DNA of 64,000 nucleotides from Setoptus koraiensis. Taxonomy: Eukaryota > Arthropoda. Shown piece by piece: positions 46,081 to 56,652 of this stretch (positions are counted from its first letter, which is position 1; each line of letters starts with the position of its first letter). Position numbers and translations under genes: made by a program. The stretch is taken from assembly GCA_048013815.1 (NCBI GenBank), contig CM106585.1, forward strand, positions 124,001 through 188,000, in the 5' to 3' direction. The notes beneath the pieces are model-generated. The model was not told the origin of the DNA, did not search any database, and worked only from the letters and a program-made list of their open reading frames with translations.

Positions 46081-46874
46081 CCGGTGCGAAGGATGGCAAG
46101 CAAGTTTGATATTGATTTGAGTGAGGTGTCGCCATCCGTAAAAGATGGGGGAGTATTGAAAGATGTTCTTGCCCGTTGTTCAGAATGAATAATATCCAGA
46201 ATGACAGAAAACAGTAGACACACTCAGCAATAGTACCTTTCAAGAGGTAGCTACAATAATGGCAAACAATGTCACTCGACCAATTAGTTTCGAGGCCATC
46301 TTCAAGGGATCATTCAACAAGATGACAGTCATTGGGGTTCTCCATTTTTATTATCCCGATGAAATAGGCATGACCAATGCAATCATTGTTCTGAAAACTT
46401 TGAGCCCAGACACAATGTACCATGTAAAGGTGAATTTTCTAGCGTATGTGGTTAAATCATGTTCCATGGCTCTAGCTGCTTATCCAATATTAGTTGGAGC
46501 AATTGGTCAAGATAAACAACATATAATTACTAGTGCAAGAATATCACAATGTAGTGATGGATACAAAAGTTGCTTCAACTGTGCCAAATATCAAGAATGT
46601 CGAGAAATCAACCGTTTTGGAGGTGGCTAATCAATTAGATTTTCTTAAAAGTCTTAGGAACTTTGGTAGCCTATCAGACTTAGCTGACTGGTACCTTTTC
46701 ATCAATATTGGCTTTTTTGGTTTTTTTGTCACCATTATAGTTGAATCAGAGCTTGGGATTAGCGCGTTAGGAAAAGTTACGCGTCTATATTATGGGAATA
46801 AATTTGAGAAACAATTAAAGCCAGATTCTTCAACCTCTGGAGATTCTACTTGCAGAACCCATCCATACTTGTAG
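46081..46874 (+). pseudogene. DBT (pseudogene): Pseudogene of branched-chain alpha-keto acid dehydrogenase E2 (DBT)
   Basis: Three pieces in E2 order, each in a different frame. First, 46081-46185 matches the E3-binding domain (PVRRMASKFDIDLSEVSPSV, then KDGGVLKDVL). Second, 46259 to about 46545 matches the start of the acyltransferase core: a decayed PI-R-G...MTK..IPHF segment appears as PISFEAIFKGSFNKMTVIGV with LHFYYPDEIGMT, then KVNFLAYVVKSCSMALAAYP. Third, about 46545-46790 continues with VMDTKVASTVPNIKNVEKST and a decayed S-NIG segment ending GISALGKV. The frame changes twice, a stop follows the first piece, and the catalytic HxxxDG end is not recognisable. The intact family member is the mitochondrial BCKDH core enzyme. 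Absence of introns suggests a retrocopy, but genes here are intron-poor, so duplication is possible. Confidence 0.85.
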
Positions 46875-47257
46875 TCAGACTTCGCCGATGGACGGAATTC
46901 TTCCGATTGGTTAGAATATGGTTATTTGTGGATCAGTTGACGGCAAACTGTGTTGTTTCAATTATTTGAGAGCTTGAGAGGGCACACTTCGACACATTCA
47001 GAATGACTACGGAATCGATAGTTAATATTAACATGATTGCCATTAAACAAGTGACACAAACAACGAAAAAGATCACAATGCGTCGAACAACAATTTAGCG
47101 TGGAGTGAAGAATGCAGAATTAGAGCAAATGCACCTGATTGAGTCATTTCTCTGAGACACATGCCGAGATGGAATTTATTGACATTAAGGTAGACCGTGG
47201 TAATCATGCGCTTTTATTATTCAAATATGTTTAAAACGGAATTAACGCCGTGCCATC

Positions 47258-48184
47258 TTACTGAACTTCTTTTTCGTGCTTTAACAGATAATCTGCAAGA
47301 AACTTGATCGGCTCTTTGGGACGCTGCCTTGCCAACTGCGATAAAGCTGAATGAAGTATTGGAACGACGGTAGCGTCCAGATATTGTCGTGTAGGTAAAG
47401 CTGGTGGTTGTTGTTGCTGAGAGGAGACGTTGGTTTCTTGTGGCTGCTGAGAGGAGACATTATTTTCTTGTTGCTGCTTCGGGGACGAGACAATATTTTC
47501 TTGTGGCTGCTGAGAGGAGACATTGTTCTCAATGGGCAGCTCAGATAAGACATTGTTCTCTTGTTGTTGCTGCGGGGACGAGACATTGTTCTCTTGTTGT
47601 TGCTCAACTGTTTCCATTTTAACCGTTGTTTCCAATTTAACCGCTGGCTCTACTGAATCGCTTTGAGGCGCACCAGAAGCATTATCACCAGATTGATTAT
47701 TTAAGTCGAGCGGTGGCGCAGAAGATTCTTCCATAGGTGTTGATTCATCTTCCATAGGTGTCGAACTATCATTAGCTGTGGCGGCCGCCGTTGTTGTTGT
47801 TTCCTCTACCGCATTATTGGATTGGTCGGCGGCGTTGGTGGCGTTTGCGAGGTCAGAAGATGACGACGATGGAGCGGGTACAGAAACAGATTCTGATTGA
47901 TCGTCTGACGGTGTTGTTGTTGAATTGAAGTTATTAGAGTTGTTGTTGTTACTGTTGGTAGTGTCAACTGCTGACGGTTGCTCTAAAACCGAATCATCTT
48001 GTTGTTGTTGGTTGTTGCTGTCAGCAGTTGTTGCGGCAGCATCACTGGCCACACTACTAACATCAGCGTTGGCGGGGGCGGCAACAGTATTGTCCTTAAG
48101 TGTGGCTTGCTGTTGTTGCTGTCCATCTCCTGCTTGTTCGCTCGTTGAGTTGAGTTCTGGATCAACTGAAGACATATTGTTCAT
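47258..48184 (-). CDS. dpy-30: DPY-30-like COMPASS subunit with long low-complexity N-terminus
   Basis: A 308-residue intronless frame. Only the last 46 residues are conserved: LPTRQYLDATVVPILHSALS, QLARQRPKEPIKFLADYLLK, HEKEVQ. This is the DPY-30 dimerisation motif, the docking surface for ASH2L in SET1/MLL (COMPASS) H3K4 methyltransferases. The usual protein is about 100 residues. Here about 260 residues of Ser, Thr, Asn, Gln, Ala and acidic residues precede it, including a tandem block near residues 200-260 of about ten-residue units of the form QQ(Q/P)QENNVSS. No intron or internal stop separates the parts. Alternative: a downstream start could also give a short form, but no ATG lies close to the motif. 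Confidence 0.9.
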   Translation of the reverse strand: MNNMSSVDPELNSTSEQAGDGQQQQQATLKDNTVAAPANADVSSVASDAAATTADSNNQQQQDDSVLEQPSAVDTTNSNNNNSNNFNSTTTPSDDQSESVSVPAPSSSSSDLANATNAADQSNNAVEETTTTAAATANDSSTPMEDESTPMEESSAPPLDLNNQSGDNASGAPQSDSVEPAVKLETTVKMETVEQQQENNVSSPQQQQENNVLSELPIENNVSSQQPQENIVSSPKQQQENNVSSQQPQETNVSSQQQQPPALPTRQYLDATVVPILHSALSQLARQRPKEPIKFLADYLLKHEKEVQ

Positions 48185-49549
48185 TTGTTAATTACGATGA
48201 CGTGTCTTGACTTGATTGATTTTAAATCTATATGTATGTATATATGTCAGTATTTATAAATATTATTAATCTAATATATTAAATAATTATTAATGCAATG
48301 TGCCAAGCAAGTGTGAGTAAGTGTTTGTGTAACTAGTGTCTATTTGTAGATTTTCGGCCAAAAGTCGTTGATTTTCATCGCATGCGCAAGTCCCATGCGC
48401 GGATGCATCAAATTTTGTCTGGGCGCCAGATTTGACAGAAAAAAGCGCGCCGCTCCGCGCCAGGCTCTCGTGTGCTGATGGACACACAATCGGCACAACA
48501 CGTACCGAGCGGTGGATGTGAGGGGGTAAGTGAAGGGAGACTACAATCTCCCTCGTGGCCAGGCATCACCAACTGGACGTGCCGCGGGGGCTCCCTCCTT
48601 GGGTCCATTCTTGGCTTAACAGTGTTTGACAGATACAGAACAAAAGGTACAGCGTGCGCAGAAAAGATGGTTGAAAAATTGCATGTAAAGCTTCGAGATT
48701 TTCAATCGCAAATCAAACGTACACCGTTCGTGGATGTTGTGCTCCCTTTGCGCTGTCGGTGCGCCTAGTGCGCGAAAAATCCGCTAGGTCGTGTCACTAT
48801 TATCATGCAGTAAGTTTGTGGCAGCTACAGAGAAGTTATCTGCAGGATATCCGCACTATTTGAGGTATCAATCGGACTGTATCATCATTTGAAGGATTAA
48901 ACGACCCCAAGGAGTCCCCTAGATCGCTTAGAATGCTGGAATAATGGCAAGCCTGAGTGAGAAATAGTCGTCATTCGGTGACTCAATGAGAACTATTCAA
49001 AGAAATACTCCAAGATCAACTGCACAACAATGCCGGCCCCGCTGCTGCAATCAGGGGTCAATATTACATAAACGTGAATCGTGTATGTGCAATGTAAAAT
49101 ACACGGATTATTGTTATTAGAGGTATGCACTGTTATGGTGTCAAGTGAAAATAAGATAATCTGACACACTGTTGTTCAAAAAAGAGCAGTAGTGACGCGA
49201 GCCTGACTTGTTGGATTGATTGAAATGAGAGCCGGCGCTTTGAAATATCTAACGCCAAACGAACACTTGACGAGCAAGTCGAAAGTTTATTTATTGTTGT
49301 CGTGTATTACCTATAGTAAGCTGATGGATTGTTGTTGGCGCTCATTGATTAAACAAAGAGAGCAATCTGATTGATTTATTTGATAGTGTATTAGTGATAG
49401 TAATAATCATAATTTATAATCTCATATGTACATATGTATATGCAATATACAATACAGCTAATTATTATTAATTCAAAATGAAACAAATAGTTGTATTCTC
49501 ACTATATAAAGTTAGATACTCAGACGGAACCAAACCAGCAGCGTCGATC
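48185..49549. other. Upstream of dpy-30; GC-rich island of unknown nature
   Basis: 48185-48340 is AT-rich 5' flank of dpy-30. 48350-48790 is an abrupt GC-rich island with a gggaga/tctccc hairpin (about 48536-48553) and a 98-codon plus-strand frame (48472-48768, ...SPSWPGITNWTCRGGSLLG...) of no recognised family. It might be a structured RNA, an old small element or a CpG-rich promoter. 48800-49549 shows no gene. An AATAAA on the minus strand near 49290 could end the muscleblind transcript. Confidence 0.35.
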
Positions 49550-49584
49550 CTAGAAGCGTTGAATAACACTGGGGTGTCCGGCAA
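49550..49584 (-). CDS. mbl: Possible terminal coding exon of the muscleblind gene
   Basis: An acceptor (catatttccaatag) lies 199 bases downstream of the donor of the 49784-49990 exon. Spliced in phase, it adds LAGHPSVIQRF and a stop. Only splice sites and phase support it; the peptide is not known to me as conserved. Confidence 0.35.
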
Positions 49585-49783
49585 CTATTGGAAATATGCG
49601 ACGATATCCGAAATATCCACGATATCCGATAAGACAGTGGGAGAGTCACGTTGGGATTAGTTGATTGAGTTTCGTTGTTGTTGCGGTTGTTGCGGCATCA
49701 TGTGACATGCCACAACAACAACAACAACAGCAGGAGTTGTAAATAGTTTTATATAGTTGGTTAGTTGTGTGTGTGATACTTAC

Positions 49784-49990
49784 GTGCCAAATACTGATGA
49801 ACAGCAAGCGATTGCTGATAAATCGACGTCATGGGACTAGCCGAGGGCGATATAGTCGTGCCCAGTGCCGACGTTTGGTGCTGGTGCTGGTGCTGGTGCT
49901 GATGCTGACTATGATGGTGCTGATGCTGGTGGTGATATATGGGAAGTCCGCTTTTTTCCAGGGCCGGTCGTTTGGTTAGCGGAAACAAAC
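49784..49990 (-). CDS. mbl: Muscleblind exon (KRPALEKSG region)
   Basis: 207-base internal exon with a good acceptor (ccttttccag) and donor (gtaagtatc). It reads LFPLTKRPALEKSGLPIY, then a His/Gln run, then SPSASPMTSIYQQSLAVHQY. The KRPALEKSG core followed by a YQQ is the hallmark of the Muscleblind/MBNL linker after the first zinc-finger pair (arthropod form KRPAAEKSGIPVYQP). Role of the family: CCCH RNA-binding regulator of alternative splicing and RNA localisation in muscle and neurons. The CCCH-finger exons were not found in the window and should lie to the right beyond 64 kb, because mbl introns are very long in arthropods. The exon starts with two bases completing a codon and leaves one base over. 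Confidence 0.75.
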
Positions 49991-51148
49991 CTGGAAAAGG
50001 CTGTATACGAAATATATATTAATTTATATATTAATAACTTGTGACACTCATTTATAAATATCTATTAATGTTATGTTTAGTTAGCTGACATGATCATTAG
50101 ATGGAGCTTCACACTCTTGACTTGTGTGCAAATTATCACACAACATCTTTGCAAAACAACAACAGCAACTACACTTTGTGTGTGGTTTATGTGAAGTGAA
50201 CCTTCGAAAATGACTGATCACCTTGAGGCCAGCACAACATATATAGCCCATGGCATATATATATATATATATAAGTTGGCATAAGTAGATTTGATTGGAT
50301 GAACAGGCCGGGTTAAGATTGAGGCAGTTTGGGGCCGACTGCAGCAACGAGCAGCGAGTAGCACAAATGCTATCTAAGAGTAATTGGATCGATCGATCAA
50401 TCTGTTTGTTGGTTATAGTTACGTATATGAGATAAGTAACACTAAAACAACAATTATCAGTTTGAACACGCAACTTTTGGCTTTATTTGTGGCCTTTATG
50501 TGTATTGATGGGACCTAGACACACACACAGTATTTATTATTATATAAGATGTATATATATCTTACATGTTGTGTCTCGCCGCTAGCTTAGCTGCTGGGAT
50601 AATGCTGAGATAATGCTAGCATAAGCATGATGTAATGTGTACTTATTGTGTGTATAGGATGTAAAACATAAACTCTAAGCTAAAATACAGCAACAATGTA
50701 ATAAAGAAGAACACTCTAACAACAAGAAAATTATTCATATTAACAGCACTTAAATTAGTACTGTTTACTTGAGTAAATTGAATTTAAACTTTATTTTAAA
50801 TTTCATTCAATTGGCCTCTTGCAAGCGCCAATCTTGATCTTGATTTCAACTTCAACTTGCTTCAAACACACATAATTCAATAATTGTTGAACAAATTATT
50901 TAATTTAATACTCGTCTGTCTTATCAAACAACGATAATATAATTGTGAGTGATAGTTTTGAGCTGCTTGTTTTACAAGTTTTGTCAGACTTGCACTGTTC
51001 GTAAGGACTATTCCGTTGTCATGTTGATGCGAGCGACTTTGAGAATTAGCAAATACAAACAGTGTACATAGAAAATGTAATACGAATGTACAATGTTCAA
51101 ATGTCAACCGGCGAACGAGATTTTGTCATGATTTTGTCTGGTAACAAT

Positions 51149-51230
51149 AACAACAATTAGTGTTTGTGTGTTATTTTTGGCAATCGTATGACTTTGCCAG
51201 ATAATTGCCAGTGAATAACTAATTGTTGTT
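51149..51230. repeat. 82-base hairpin with 13-bp perfect outer stem
   Basis: aacaacaattagt (51149-51161) and actaattgttgtt (51218-51230) are exact reverse complements. Inside, ttatt/aataa and tggcaat/attgcca extend the stem with internal loops. Confidence 0.75.
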
Positions 51231-51854
51231 TGCTTGCTGTACCAACAAATATAAAGTATAGAATCTATTGGCTCGATACTTTCAATTGGGATAGCATTTA
51301 TATTAGTATTGGGTGCAGTTGGTGACGGAGCGGACAGGCAAATTGGTTAGATGACACAGTGAAGCAATTAAACAAGGATCAAATTGGACAAATGTCGCAC
51401 ATCACACAAACACGATGACATATCTGATTTGTTTGTCGTTCAAATGTACAAATGTTTGAATGTTTACATGTTTAAATGTTTGTTGGCTCAAATGTTGGAA
51501 TGCTCAAACGTTCGGATGCTCAAATGTCAAATGGGATGTCTGACATGGTTAATTAGATGCTGCCCAATCAATTAGTGCCAGTAGTCATCACAAGGGAAAC
51601 TATTGCTTCAAGACTGAATGCTCACAATTGTCAGGCAATCATTTCTTTGTCTGGCCCCTCACACAGTGTAAAAACACAACGCTGGCCCAATGCTACTGTC
51701 ATGTGAAACTGTGTCTCTCTGAAATTTGGAGACCGCAAGCGAAAGTGGGGCCTCAGTTCAGTTGGCCAGCTATACAGTTTGTTTGCGTTCTCGTTGGCTT
51801 GTATAGGATAAGGGGCCTCAACTTGATTTTACGATTTTTTATTGATTGCACCCA

Positions 51855-51920
51855 CAACAACGACAGCGACAACAACGACCGCGACAACAACGACCGCGAC
51901 AACAACGACCGCGACAACAA
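51855..51920. repeat. 15-bp gacaacaacgaccgc tandem repeat
   Basis: Four copies. The in-frame 15-bp period opens long frames on both strands by chance. Confidence 0.9.
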
Positions 51921-52087
51921 CGGCAGTGGACACAAAGGCAAGCAGCAATCGATTGGGTCGCATGGAAAAGACAAGACACGATAAGAATGACGACTAATGA
52001 CAAATAATAAAGTTAGTAATAGAATTGCCTGCTTGTAGTTGGCCAATCACTACAAAATCGCTTCCACTGACAGCAACTAGCGACTTG

Positions 52088-52180
52088 ACAACATTTTGTC
52101 AAGCCAGTTTTGTCAAGCTAGTTTTGTCAAGCTAGTTTTGTCAAGCTAGTTTTGTCGAGCTAGTTTTGTCGAGCTAGTAA
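52088..52180. repeat. 14-bp tttgtcaagctagt tandem repeat
   Basis: About six copies, the last two with a g substitution (gtcgagctag). Confidence 0.9.
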
Positions 52181-52852
52181 AATGAGACAAGGGGAGCAAG
52201 TTGCTATTTGTGGGTATTGCTACTACCACAACTAGTGTAGGCTCGTTAGCAAATGTAACTGGCCTAGTGGTGAACTTTGTCGACGATTATACAATATAAT
52301 ATAATTCAATGAGCTAATCTATATAGCACAACTAATTTGAAACAAACACACACACACACACACATTTACAAATCGGCATCAGTTGTTGCTGTTATATAGT
52401 TGTCGTGTAGTTGTTGTGCAGTCGCCCAATGGTTGCTATATAGTTGTTATAAGGGGCCCCAGACGCAGCCGGCGCAAAGACACAATTTTGGAACAATGGA
52501 CAAGCTCAGTTTATCTCAATGTACACTCGCAATACAAGGCTACGGGCTATAGTAATGAATAATAATAGTTTTATTATCGGAGTTGATGGCCGAGCCGGCG
52601 GCAAGCGTGATAATAAAACACGAGGGGCACTCAATTGGCCGCTAGCTTTTATTTTCTGTTCAAATCTGGTCGGATAATCTCGTTACTAACTGTTACTAAC
52701 TGACTCGTTGTTGTTTGTTGTCGCTGCCAATTATTCGTGCTGTTTCCATTGAAAACTGTGCACTGTCGCCGTCGACTTGCTCAGGGTTGCATTAGATGGT
52801 AGTTTAAAATTGCTTTTAACAATTGCTTTTATCCATCCATCGCTGCATGTTG

Positions 52853-52898
52853 GCCCAACTACAAACATTCAGTCGCTACTGACTGTTTGTAGTTGGGC
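52853..52898. ncRNA. Hairpin with 21-base arms, one mismatch, 4-base loop
   Basis: From gcccaactacaaaca to tgtttgtagttgggc, 20 of 21 arm positions pair, with loop cgct. No coding explanation. It may be a hairpin RNA or a foldback remnant; ncRNA is a guess from structure alone. Confidence 0.35.
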
Positions 52899-53076
52899 TT
52901 TCGGGGCACTCTCTTTGCGACTTTGCGACTTTACGTCATCGTTCATTTCGTCTCATGTGAGTCGACTGTGATTCTCGATTGCAGCGATTATCAGTGAGCG
53001 TTTGTTGTGTCGACCGGCGCGTCAGACTATGACACGATTGTTGCTTGCTTGCGTGTATGATGTAAGAGATACTTAC

Positions 53077-53119
53077 AGTAGCAGACAAGGTGATTATAGT
53101 TGATCGTTGTCTTGGTCGG
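53077..53119 (-). CDS. Possible small exon linked to the 54.5-kb exons
   Basis: 43 bases with a strong donor (gtaagtatct) and a weaker acceptor (tgttgtgag). Its phase fits the end of the 54525-54604 exon, giving ...NVT SRPRQRSTIITLSAT. Support is splice sites and phase only. Confidence 0.25.
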
Positions 53120-54524
53120 CTCACAACAGTCAGTTGTCAGTATGGCCAATTGGCAAGCCGAGGGGCGCACAACAACCGCACACCAACGACAACAACGGCA
53201 AGAGATCAATTGCAATTTGCAACATTCACAGTCGGCATGCCCTGTTACGCAACTGCTCAACGTCTAGTTGATACGCACACACACACACACACACTGTCGC
53301 TGTATTATCCGTTCGCCGAGTCGAAGAACGGATAAAACGAACGCAAAACAAAACGAAATAAAAGACGCTCAATAGAGGATTGAGACAACTCGAGTTTCAG
53401 CGGCATCGATATTTGTTGTCAATCTGGCAAATATTGTTGTCGTTGCATGTTTGTTTGTTGGGCATTGTTGCGCGTCTTGCCTGCCAGTTGGCGTCTCCGT
53501 TTTCATCTTTATTTGAGCACAACTAAATAACCGATTATTACATAATAGTTACGCACCGTTGCCAGTTTGCGACAATCAAACGGCGCGATGCGGCGCAAAC
53601 GGGCCGCCCAGACAAACGCAAACGGACTCGAACGGATTCAAACGGATTCTAGCGTCGCTCAGACCCATGCAAATAAGGCCGAACAAGATGAGATTATTGT
53701 TGAGCGCTAATTGTAGAAGCGACCCTTTGCAGCAAATCACGTCACATATCAGCAGCGGATAATAGTGGCAAATAATGGCAAGTGACGGCACAAACGGGAA
53801 CGGCACCCACTCCGGCTGCCTGCACACACGCTGATATTAGGCTGATATTAATATCGGCGCAAGACAGTGGGAGTGTGTTGTTTTTGTCATGGTCGTCGTC
53901 GTTATCTCGTCGAGTCAATCTAATTATCATCGCCGCATCTACATTGTCTGCCCGTACGCAGTCTGGCTGACGACGCGACAATCGCCTTGGGGCTGCTCGC
54001 GTCTCGTCAGTGCGCGACCAGCATTCGGCTTGAACTCTTCTCAAACTGACTGTGAGTTTGCATGAAATATAAAATACAAAATGTAAAATGCGAAATGTAA
54101 ATGCGAAACGCGAAACGCGACATGCAAAATGCAAAATAAAACGAAATAAAGTGCAGACAAAATGGAATCAAAGAGAGAGAGAGTTAATTGGTAAAAAACA
54201 AATACCCCTAATAGGCAACTGAGAGCGACGCCATCGCACTGACAGAAACGCATTCGACACGACAGACGCTGCCAAGTTATATAAGCGCATAACGTTATCT
54301 CGACAACCACACTCGCACCACAACATCATCAATCTATTTTTTAGTCTTTTTAGCCTTTTTGGCCCGGCCAACTGCGCGACAATCGCATCTCGCTCATCTG
54401 CAAACTTGAGCTGCAAACTCGCTCGTAATCAAGTGATTAATAGTACATCATTGATGGCATTAATCTATTAATCATCGCCATTATTAATTGTGTCTCGACA
54501 AAATTATGCCTCACCAATTTTCAC

Positions 54525-54604
54525 CTTGTTACGTTTTTTAGCGCTTGTTGTAGCTCGTTACGTGCGCCTTTGAGGGCTCGTTGCAGCTCGTTGGGTGTCA
54601 GCAC
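54525..54604 (-). CDS. Internal exon of an unidentified minus-strand gene (second)
   Basis: 80 bases between an acceptor (ctgccagtgag) and a donor (gtgaaa), reading VLTPNELQRALKGARNELQQ followed by ALKNVT, an amphipathic helical stretch. It joins the preceding exon in phase 0 across a 136-base intron. An acceptor four bases earlier would bring in an early stop. Not recognised. Confidence 0.5.
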
Positions 54605-54740
54605 CTCACTGGCAGACAAATATTGACGGCAAAAGAATGCGACTGCGGATAAATGTCGACGGTAACACGATAGCGCTAGTGGAAACAAAGATAAAGTGAC
54701 AGTGAGAGAGATAATCTAAATTAACTGGCAGTCAACATAC

Positions 54741-54866
54741 CATGGCTAGGGTGTCCTTGAGCGCGCCACTGTGATCGAGTCTCTGCCGCTTGCCATTGGT
54801 TGAAATCATATCCTCATAGGAACGTTTGCTGGCCCCAAAGTAGCCCAATTGGCAGCCGGCGGACTT
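54741..54866 (-). CDS. Internal exon of an unidentified minus-strand gene (first)
   Basis: 126 bases (42 codons) with acceptor attgttgacag and donor gtatgt, reading CQLGYFGASKRSYEDMISTN then GKRQRLDHSGALKDTLAM. The KRSYEDM...KRQRLD stretch resembles a bipartite nuclear localisation region of a transcription or RNA-binding factor. It lies 4.8 kb upstream of the muscleblind exon on the same strand and may belong to that gene. It does not match the Muscleblind sequence I know, so a nested or neighbouring gene is equally possible. No start codon is in frame, so it is invisible as a standalone gene. Confidence 0.55.
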
Positions 54867-56618
54867 CTGTCAACAATGCGATGCGATTGTGTTGTTTGCG
54901 GTGCATAATTGTGCAAAGTGTTGTTGTGCAATAATGGGCCAATCGCAACGTTGATATTACGCAACGTTCATTACGCATGACGTGTGTGTGTGTGTGTTTG
55001 ATTGGTTGATGCATTTCATGAAATATTCAAATTAGTGGCGATGAGTGGCGATGAGCGACCGTCGAGCAATAATTAATTATAATAGTATCAGCGGGCGAGC
55101 AGGGCGCAACAATAAGCACAACAATCATTGTTGGGTCACGATTGTTGGGTCATTGTTGGGTCAGTATCGGGCAGTATCGCAAGGGGCAGGGCGACAACAC
55201 ATTTGTGAATAAACGAGGACGGGAGAAGACAGCAAAGTAATCATATTATTAAAATAATAAAACATAAATATAAATGGAGATGCATTAGCTAGTGATGCAA
55301 ATGAGGATTTGTGATTAATTAATTGGCGCTAATTTACTATTACTATCAGACTGATACTATCAGTGTGATAGTATAACACTACCCAATGCTTGCTTCATGT
55401 CGATGTGAGCATGCTGTAGCTTGCATCCGCGTGTTAATTATGTTGCATAACTTGTGCAATGTGCAATGCAACTTGCTTGATCATCACAGCACCGGAAATG
55501 AGCTAGCTGATGATGCAACAAGTTAATTTTATTCTTCATTACACTGTTGGCTTTGAACTGCAATTGTGCAGCAGTTGGCATCAGCTGCGCAGTTGACAGT
55601 AACGCTAACGAGTGACAGGTGAACATTTTGTTGGTTGGGGCGAATTGTTGGACAGCGGTTACGCTCGCGGCAGCATTGTTTTACGTCATCATGTCATGTT
55701 TGTACTGACACACTCATGTTTGTGAGTCAAGTGCTCGAAGAACCAGCCAGACAACAGCTGACTGGCTGGTCAGCGTATTGGAGCTGTCAATTGGTGCAAT
55801 TGACTCAGTCAGCTGTCAGCAGTGACAGATTGACAGGGGCAAAAGTGGGCGAAAACGAGAGCATGACGAGATGTGTTTTTGCGTTGTCAATATTGGCTCT
55901 GTCACAGGCTGGCTGTCATGATAGTCATGCGGCTGGCGAGTTGTGCGAAATGTGAAAAGGCGTTGCTATCAAAAAACAAATCAGATCGGTCAGTTTGCAC
56001 GCGAATCAACCCAATATCACAGTTGATATTCAGTTTGCATATAGTTGCGGGCTATTAGCTAATATGCACATTACAAAATGAGTTGTGTTGATTAGATTGC
56101 AAGATTTGGCACATTCAATTTACTAATTTGACTTTACTTTTTGGCCAAGTCTCGTTATTCATTTCACTGCTAGCAACCGAGTGCTGCAATAATATTATAA
56201 ATATAAGTATAAGTATAAGTATATTTATAATATGCATACAGTGCTGTTGGCATAGAGTATGTATAATAGTGCTAGTGGTAGACAGTTTAGGCGCGGTCAG
56301 CGGCGTCAAATTGTCAGATTATCATCAGACATTTGCTTTTATCTGCTGTTTGCTTTAGCCCGCTCACTTGCTAATGGGGCCAATGCAAGCCGCTGTTATC
56401 TAACTGTTGTGATCTGCGTCATTATCGCGCTGCCGTGTCCAGCCTAATTTGATTATCCGCTGTGGCTGGCACTATCATCGACAGCAATGTTTTGTGGCGG
56501 CCGCCATGTTGCCCAATCGACATATGCGAATACCGTGTATGCATTGCGCAACAAACACCGCCAAACAAACACACCAACATGCCAACAAAACACATATCGA
56601 CACATCTATGGGCCCATT

Positions 56619-56652
56619 ATCAAATTGCCAGCTCTCACTCTGGCAATTTGAT
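56619..56652. repeat. Perfect 13-bp hairpin, 8-base loop
   Basis: atcaaattgccag (56619-56631) and ctggcaatttgat (56640-56652). Confidence 0.85.

Larger units (their letters stand above)
49991..54524. other. Desert, probably intronic
   Basis: No recognised gene apart from a possible small exon at 53077-53119. Contains an AT-rich part (49.99-51.3 kb) and a GC-richer part with tandem repeats (51440-51535 caaatgttggaatg-like; 51855-51920; 52080-52180), two strong hairpins (51149-51230, 52853-52898), and (CA)n at about 52343 and 53276. Confidence 0.5.

Noticed and set aside
48602-48640. Iron-responsive-element-like caacagtgttt word
   Set aside because: The CAGTGT loop is there but the upper stem is one pair short and the lower stem does not form; no ferritin gene follows.
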